From Trametopsis cervina (taxonomy: Eukaryota > Basidiomycota > Agaricomycetes > Polyporales > Irpicaceae): a DNA stretch of 64,000 bases. The position numbers and the translations under genes were made by a program. The notes under the pieces are model-generated. The model searched no databases and was not told the DNA's origin. It saw nothing but the letters and a program-made list of their open reading frames with translations. This document shows, piece after piece, positions 58,801 through 64,000 of the stretch (the stretch's first letter is position 1; each line of letters starts with the position of its first letter). The stretch is from NCBI GenBank assembly GCA_022385755.1, contig MU278360.1, forward strand, positions 403,692 to 467,691, written 5' to 3'.

Positions 58801-59185
58801 TCCGACAGTACCGAATCCAGGCCGCATAGGGAGTTCGTGGTCATTCAAGGTTAAGGACTGGAGAGATGCGACGACCTCATCCTCCGAGTGACCTGCTAAG
58901 CGTGCATCAACGCTGGCAGGCCCAGGGTTGAATATCCTACGGCAACTCGAATATTAACTTGCAGTGGCATGGATGATACGAGAGTAGATTTGCTTACCCG
59001 CCTTGTTCCCTGGTGCCAGGAGTGCTGCTACGGCCTCTGAGCCCTCTACCACTACTACGCCCTCTGAACCCACCTCTGTCGCTAGTACCACGGCCACCTT
59101 CACGGAGTACACCACGAACACCGCGGACAAGGGATCCTCTGGTCCGGGGGCTATCATCGGCTTGTCCGCGTCCTCTCTCGCTCAT
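55857..59185 (-). CDS. Argonaute (PAZ-PIWI), probably slicer-inactive
   Basis: This is a guide-RNA-binding protein of the RNA silencing pathway. An RGG/GRG-rich N terminus (MSERGRGQADDSPRTRGSLV) precedes the N domain, which includes MRPGFGTVGMPINLRTNSFP. L1 contains RQGFYSSVRPAHEQLMVNVN. The PAZ part includes RTTHLGHRKTINGV, ITVEQYFAE, LRYPHLPLVDVTGQSSK and LPTEVCIILPKQPFHG. MID keeps the 5'-phosphate pocket: VYSGLKHLADSFLDVATVCV followed by Gln, and ALKVNAKLGGVNYRVEGG. PIWI keeps the first Asp (MLVGIDVAQRGFG, codon complement of 56830-56832) and the His (SPAYYAHLACERG), but the Glu finger position is Val (IQESSKVMLSDLRDMMEE, 56707-56709) and the second Asp is Asn (ILVYRNGVSE, 56564-56566). 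It ends LSNTMFYL. Length is normal and the frame is open throughout. Confidence 0.93.
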
Positions 59186-59450
59186 GTGCCGTGATATCGA
59201 TATGGGGACGACGAATGGAAGGTTTGAGAAGTGTGGGAATGCATCTTATCTGGTTTGGTTCTGGTGATGCTGCCATCCTTAATGGTACAGATCTCTCTCT
59301 CTATCCTCATATTCACACTTGGTCTGTCATGTTTCCGACTCTGAGACGGCCAGTCCGAGACCCAAATATGCTTGTTTATCCGCGTTATCAGCTAGCATAC
59401 ACAACTAATGCATAAAAACCTCATACCTTTGCAATTGCAGCTTTTCGCTG
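59186..59450. promoter_or_regulatory. upstream region of the Argonaute gene
   Basis: This lies between the Argonaute start and the FUN14 fragment. It probably holds the Argonaute promoter. No distinct motif can be named. Confidence 0.35.
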
Positions 59451-59760
59451 CTTTCCTAAATTCCTACCGCCTAAGAACTCGTGTCCATTCGTGAGTGTTA
59501 TGAATGAACAAGCGCGCGTGCGAGCGTGATAACAGGGAAGCGCCAACAACTGACCTCATACCGTCAGTGCAGTTTAGTATTTATTAGTCGTTGGGCTCAC
59601 GAGTAACTCAAGCTCGCCTATGCATCAGCATCACTACGACTAAACTTCTGGCACGTTGCAAGATGTCATGGGCTCCGTATAACACCTGGTAGCGTCGGAG
59701 CCAGGGCAAATGCATGATCGAAATCTATGCGACCGACTCGGAAACTCTCTCCATACTGTT
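59451..59760 (+). pseudogene. 5' fragment of a FUN14-family gene, dead copy
   Basis: This copy parallels 62801-63155, covering promoter and first exon of the intact FUN14 gene about 3.35 kb downstream. The frame reads LAYASASLRLNFWHVARCHG, LRITPGSVGARANA, then TGA at 59715-59717 where the intact gene has Trp. The ATG of the intact gene is not conserved here. Promoter matches include tttcctaa(a/g)ttcct, ccattcgt and gcgagcgtgat(a/g)ac. Similarity fades near 59760, so later exons are absent. The direct duplication brackets the P450 gene. Confidence 0.78.
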
Positions 59761-60493
59761 TAGTGAGTAAGCTCTACCTAAACCGCTCTCTTGGTAATAC
59801 TCAGATGTCTTTCAGGATGTGTTAATAACAGGTCGGCGACAACGAAGTCCGTTGACTTCCCAGGTTTCCGTCATTGGGGCTGGCATCTCCTTCACCGGCG
59901 TGTCGGCCCTCGGTGTACGACGAGAAGAGCTATCACAGGCCTCTGTCTCTCTCATTTGTCGTACATCAGCAATATGGAATCCTAAGCCTTGAATAGGCAC
60001 AGCTTGTTCGCTGTGGGCCATACCTATCCCGAGACAACAATGTCTACAATATCATGGGTTTCGTAAGTCATATGAAGCTTTAAGTTGAGCATACATACTG
60101 AGTTAATCGTAGACCTTGTCCCAACTCAAACTTTAGCTGCGGATACATGCAATCGGAGTTTATCTTTGATGCTTTAAATTTTGCAACGTGAAAGCTCGTT
60201 GTCGTATCACAGGCTGGCGGCTGCTGGTCATCACAGTCGTGTAGAGAGACCTTCAACTGCTGTATTCGCCGCTACGGATATTACTCAAGCCGAGAAACAA
60301 TACATATCTCAAATATGTAGGCTCGGGGTGAGCGATGCTGCCCGACCCATGTACCACCATAGTGAACACATGCCAATACCCCGGTGCGTCTTAGATTCCT
60401 CGTAGCGCTCTACTTTCTCTAAAACCAGATGAAGGCAGCCTTAGTACTCCCCGCAGGCTCAGTGTAACCTCCCACAGCTGATTGTGTCACAGC
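59761..60493. other. intergenic stretch before the P450
   Basis: This lies between the FUN14 fragment and the P450 start. No supported gene is seen. Confidence 0.5.
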
Positions 60494-62641
60494 ATGACAG
60501 CGACCGTATCCTCTTTGTCCGCCGACATTTTCTTCATAACATTGGTTCTAGGAGTCTGGTTCTTGGTTCGTAGATCGCGATGGAACAAACGTTCCCGAGG
60601 CCAGCGGATGCCACCAGGTCCGAAGGGCTTGCCAGTCATAGGTAACTTATTGAGTCTACCTAGAGAAGGTCATCCATGGATTACATACCGCGACTGGTCA
60701 TATCAGTACGGTAGGTGTATCTCATTTATTAAGCGTATAAAACCGCTGAACTGAGCTTGGGGATGCAGGGAATATAATGTCTCTTGACATTCTGAGAAAG
60801 CCGACAGTATTGCTATCCTCCGTTGACGTCACAACAGACCTTCTTGAGAAGCGGTCCGCTATCTACTCAGATAGACCTATGTCTACTATGAACAAACTGT
60901 GAGCATTCAGGTGCACATTCCGCATGAACACAGGTGTCTCTGAACTTGACACGCAGGACTGGCTGGGATTGGCACGTCGGATTCATGCCGTACGGACAGG
61001 AATGGCGAAGCGTCCGTCGAATCGTGCACCAGTACTTCAATCAGTCAGTTACCTCCAACTATCGCAACAAGCAGACAAGTGAAGTACACGCCTTCCTTCG
61101 CCGCTTGCTTGAGCAGCAGGGCGAGAAGTTGAAAGAGACTCCGATCCGCCTGTGAGCTTGTAAAGATCTGGCTTTGTCTGTATCTACTCACGCACACGCT
61201 ACGACGGTGGCTTTTTATGATAGGATGCTGGCGGGTATCATTCTCAACGTCGTCTACGGCATGCCAGTCACCGGCATGGACGACCCTTATATCAAGTTGG
61301 CAAGCAAAGCTATGGATGTCCAGGTTGAAAGCAATTTATTTGGCGCATTCTGGGTCGAATTCATTCCGTTCCTCAAATATTTACCGTCGTGGGCTCCAGG
61401 CTCCTATGCGGTGAGGTATGGTGCACGTTGGCGTCAGATAGTCATGCAACTTGCGCATAGGGGTTTTGATGAGGTCAAGGATGGCAAGGTCAGTGAGCTG
61501 TAATTCAGTTGTGTCAAATTTCTGATATAGAGGCGGGGTTGCCTTGAATCGGGCAGCACCAGAAAGATTCAATGACCTCAGAACTAATCACGAAGCTCAG
61601 TAATGATGGTGCTATGGGGACTGATGCAGAGAGACATGCAAGATATGCATCCGGTATAGCTTATGCAGGCAAGTCCTCATTACGATATGTCTCATGTGTT
61701 GGGTATGCTGAAGAATGTCAATAGCTAGTACAGACACGGTTCGACCATATATCTCTCAAGTACGTTTGGTGCTAATGATCTATTGTAGACGTTATCCGTT
61801 CTCGAAACATTCTTCTCTGTGATGGCCATGCTTCCCGAGGTTCAAAAGAAAGCACAAAGTGAAATAGACAACGTCGTAGGCCGAGAGCGGCTTCCGTCGT
61901 ACGAAGATCATAGCTCGCTCCCATACGTTCAGGCCGTAATCCTGGAATGCCTGAGGTGGCTCCCGGCTGGTGCATTGGGGGTTCCTCATAGACTTACCCA
62001 GGACGATTGGTACGGAGAATATTTCCTACAGGAAGGGACCACTGTCATTCCTGTGAGTAGCACTCACTTACGGTGTTTGTGACACGACTTAGTGTCCATC
62101 CCTTAGAATGTCTGGTAGGGCTTTCTTGTCGATCCGTACTCGCTCTGCTAATACTGTGACCGATCAGGGCGATGCTACACAACCCGGAGGACTACCCAGA
62201 CCCAGAGAAGTTCGACCCCGAACGATTCCTGACAAATGGTGGCATCAACGACGACGTACGCCCATTAATGATATTTGGGTTTGGGCGCCGGTATGTGTGC
62301 CGAATTTATCACTGCAATGGAAGTAAGGGTACTTACCATATCACGCTGTTTACAGCAGTTGCCCCGGACGCCATTTTGCATTGGACACCGTCTTCCTGAC
62401 AGTCGCATCCGTTTTACATGCATTCAATATCGAGCCTTGCTTAGACGACAACGGAGAAGCCATGAATACTATGCCACAGGCGACCACAGGACTTATCTCG
62501 TAAGTGGTCATTTATGATTGTGTGTGTCTTGCGGCTTGGCTTATCGCCAACGCGCCTCTTGGTAGATATCCTGATCGCTTGAATTGCATGCTGAAGCCTC
62601 GCTCAGATCGAGCAGCGAGCCTGGTGCGAGCAACACAATGA
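60494..62641 (+). CDS. cytochrome P450 (fungal, membrane-anchored)
   Basis: This is an ER-anchored heme monooxygenase. The anchor is ADIFFITLVLGVWFLVRRSR, then MPPGPKGLPVIGNLLSLP (the proline hinge), the C helix WHVGFMPYGQEWRSVRRIVH, and the I helix spliced as AYAASTDTTLSVLETFFSVM. The K helix is LECLRWLPAG (ExxR), then DPEKFDPERF. The heme loop FGFGRRSCPGR forms only after removing an intron that starts gtatgtgtgcc and ends gtttacag near 62370. Two unusual junctions exist: a GC donor (gcag/gcaagt, 61669) and a 14-nt exon (61725-61738). The last exon ends DRAASLVRATQ at 62641. It resembles the O-methylsterigmatocystin-oxidoreductase-like P450s common in basidiomycetes, but the substrate is unknown. 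All key residues are present. Confidence 0.9.
61669..61670 (+). other. GC splice donor in the P450 gene
   Basis: The exon end ttatgcag is followed by gcaagt, the textbook GC-AG donor. Joining to ctagtacagacacg gives AYAASTDT in frame. Confidence 0.7.
61725..61738 (+). other. 14-nt microexon of the P450 gene
   Basis: The bases ctagtacagacacg lie between caatag and gttcga. They complete the I-helix ASTDT and splice to acgttatcc (TLSVLE). Confidence 0.7.
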
Positions 62642-62974
62642 GGATTGTATCGGTAACTTGTATAATATTCTGTAGGGCCCAATACACGTAACTATACTCT
62701 GTGACTGTGCAGCATTTATCGCTTTGAGGTACATCTTTTCATATCTCTAGGTAGCGCGCATCTTGTGCTGTCTTAGTTGGAGTGCAGATTGTATGCATCC
62801 TTTCCTAAGTTCCTGCTGCCCTACAGTATCCATTCGTATGAATAGGCGCGCGATATACGCGAGCGTGATGACCGGAAAGCTGATGTCGTCATACGGCACG
62901 GTTCAGCATCGGTCGCTGTGCTCCCCAGCTAATACTCGATCTCGCCTCTCGTCCAACCCCCAGCACATACCAGC
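62642..62974. promoter_or_regulatory. upstream region of FUN14, duplicated part
   Basis: From about 62801 this sequence matches 59451 onward, so the FUN14 promoter is one copy of the direct duplication around the P450. Confidence 0.5.
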
Positions 62975-63783
62975 ATGAGCATACGCGTTTGCTCCTCAGC
63001 TCTTCCGCTTTCCTACGCGTCAGCGTCGCTACGACTGAATTTCCGACACCTCGCGAGGCAGAATGGGTTCCCTATAACACCTGGTAGCCTCAGTGCGAGG
63101 GCAAACGTTTGGTTGAAACCCACGGGATTGACTAGGAAGATCTCTTCATACTCTTCGGCTGGATGGCAGAACACATCGTATTCCGACAAGAGTGCGTTCT
63201 ACAAGTACGCGGGTGTTGCTGGTATAGGATTGGGAGTTGGAGCATACACTCTTGCGAGGAAGCCAGTTTATTGCGATGGTGCGCTGCCCCTACCTCAAGC
63301 TCATGCAATGATCACTCAACTCGTTGAATGATTTCTTAGCGAGACCGCTCCCTCCTCCCCCAAATGCTCAGCCTCTCCCTCCTCCGCCACAATCGGCCGT
63401 TAGCATGTACGAACTCAGTTTCGGAACGGTTTGCGGTCTCTGCGCTGGAATCTTCGTCAAGAAGGGCGCAAAGATAGTGGCATTCTGTCTCGGAGGAGTC
63501 TTCGTTTTGCTCCAGGTACGCCGGCCATGATGCCACAGAGACATCAGTTTCTCTGACAGCTGATTCTGCACAGTATTTTGGTTCCCTATCGCTTGTCCGC
63601 GTAGATTGGGGAAGGATGGCTAACCGCTTCGAAAACCTGTTCTACACAACGGACGCGAATGGAGTGAAGAGAGCCCCCAACGTCGGCTCGTTCCTCCGCT
63701 GGATCGTCAACTTCCTCACGTCCGATTTCCAACCGCGAGCGTCGTTCATTGCTGGATTTGCGTTGGGTTTACGTATCGGCTGA
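62975..63783 (+). CDS. FUN14-family mitochondrial protein
   Basis: FUN14 proteins (FUNDC1 in animals) sit in the mitochondrial outer membrane; animal FUNDC1 is a mitophagy receptor. Exons are 62975-63278, 63340-63515 and 63574-63783. The N terminus is Arg/Ser-rich (MSIRVCSSALPLSYASASLR) with no acidic residues early on, as in a targeting sequence. The middle contains FYKYAGVAGIGLGVGAYTLA, then a Pro run (RPLPPPPNAQPLPPPPQS). The FUN14 core is YELSFGTVCGLCAGIFVKKG, AKIVAFCLGGVFVLLQYFGS, and the end DFQPRASFIAGFALGLRIG gives the last helix. The conserved Gly-rich membrane segments are intact. No LC3-interacting motif of the animal type is obvious near the N terminus. Confidence 0.9.
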
Positions 63784-63938
63784 GATAAAGGTTTAGAACC
63801 TAGTATATATGAAATGGACACGAGCAGAGAAACCGTGCAGGTTGTAAATACTGATACAAGATAGTTGTAATATTTTGACTGCAATAATGTCAGACATATA
63901 CAATCACGGATAGTAGCAAAGACTTACAGCTAGCGACG

Positions 63939-64000
63939 TTACTGAACTTCTAAAACGACCTTGACCTTCCTAATGGTCGCTGCGTCCTCTTCTCCCCTCA
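63939..64000 (-). CDS. 3' end of a gene cut by the window edge
   Basis: The minus strand reads RGEEDAATIRKVKVVLEVQ and a TAA at 63939-63941. The residue mix is protein-like and the layout is convergent with FUN14, which suits a real gene end. The family cannot be told from so short a piece. Confidence 0.45.
   Translation of the reverse strand, partial: RGEEDAATIRKVKVVLEVQ

Noticed and set aside
62270..62330. Apparent damage to the P450 heme loop (unspliced reading FGFGRRYVC)
   Set aside because: A GTATGT donor inside the loop and a tttacag acceptor give FGFGRRSCPGR in frame, so the gene is intact.
55857..63783. Biosynthetic or defence gene cluster around the P450 and Argonaute
   Set aside because: Neighbours (NOP2, FUN14) are housekeeping genes; there is no backbone enzyme, transporter or second silencing component nearby.
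1..64000. tRNA, rRNA or CRISPR features
   Set aside because: No B-box-like GGTTCGAATCC with matching cloverleaf, no rRNA-like blocks, and no spaced identical repeats were found on reading both strands.

Overview
The window is nuclear DNA of a filamentous basidiomycete, most likely an Agaricomycete. The genes carry many short (about 45-70 nt) GT-AG introns, and the gene families are typical of mushroom-forming fungi: FunK1 kinases, DUF6534-type membrane proteins, opsin-related proteins, GC-rich coding DNA with compact spacing. No virus, prophage, CRISPR array, tRNA or rRNA gene was found. All gene models were spliced by eye and end exons are the least certain parts.

Layout. 1-7.6 kb: a mitochondrial sulfide:quinone oxidoreductase, a small secreted Cys-rich protein, and a peroxisomal enoyl-CoA isomerase with a PTS1 tail. 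7.6-10.2 kb: a FRE-type ferric reductase. 10.9-16.6 kb: a tandem array of three opsin-related proteins that lack the retinal lysine, one of them frameshifted at its C terminus and carrying a different intron set. 17-24 kb: a weak hypothetical locus and two FunK1 kinase genes in inverted orientation (one 5'-truncated, one full length) around an OTU deubiquitinase. 25-28 kb: an ARM-repeat protein resembling SmgGDS. 28.7-33.7 kb: two tandem DUF6534-type membrane proteins. 35.5-39.5 kb: an amino-acid permease and a membrane-anchored pirin. 39.6-45 kb: housekeeping genes, namely ribosome-biogenesis factor NSA1, GID-complex E3 subunit RMD5 (divergent from NSA1) and an F-box protein. 46.6-47.8 kb: a Pro/Ala/Glu-rich disordered protein. 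49.2-52.2 kb: two SUR7/PalI-like four-TM proteins in tandem. 53-55.5 kb: the rRNA methyltransferase NOP2. 55.9-59.2 kb: an Argonaute. 59.4-63.8 kb: a cytochrome P450 sitting between a dead 5' fragment of a FUN14 gene and the intact FUN14 gene. The 3' end of one more gene enters at the right edge.

The most interesting observations are: (i) the Argonaute keeps its guide 5'-phosphate pocket but has lost two of the four PIWI catalytic residues (D-V-N-H), so it is probably slicer-dead; (ii) the opsin-related array shows reciprocal intron presence/absence between near-identical neighbours plus a one-base frameshift; (iii) a direct duplication of FUN14 promoter and first exon brackets the P450; (iv) the truncated FunK1 copy has a GC in place of the GT splice donor; (v) several microexons of 10-14 nt. 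I see no evidence for a co-ordinated biosynthetic cluster: most neighbours are unrelated housekeeping genes or local tandem duplicates.
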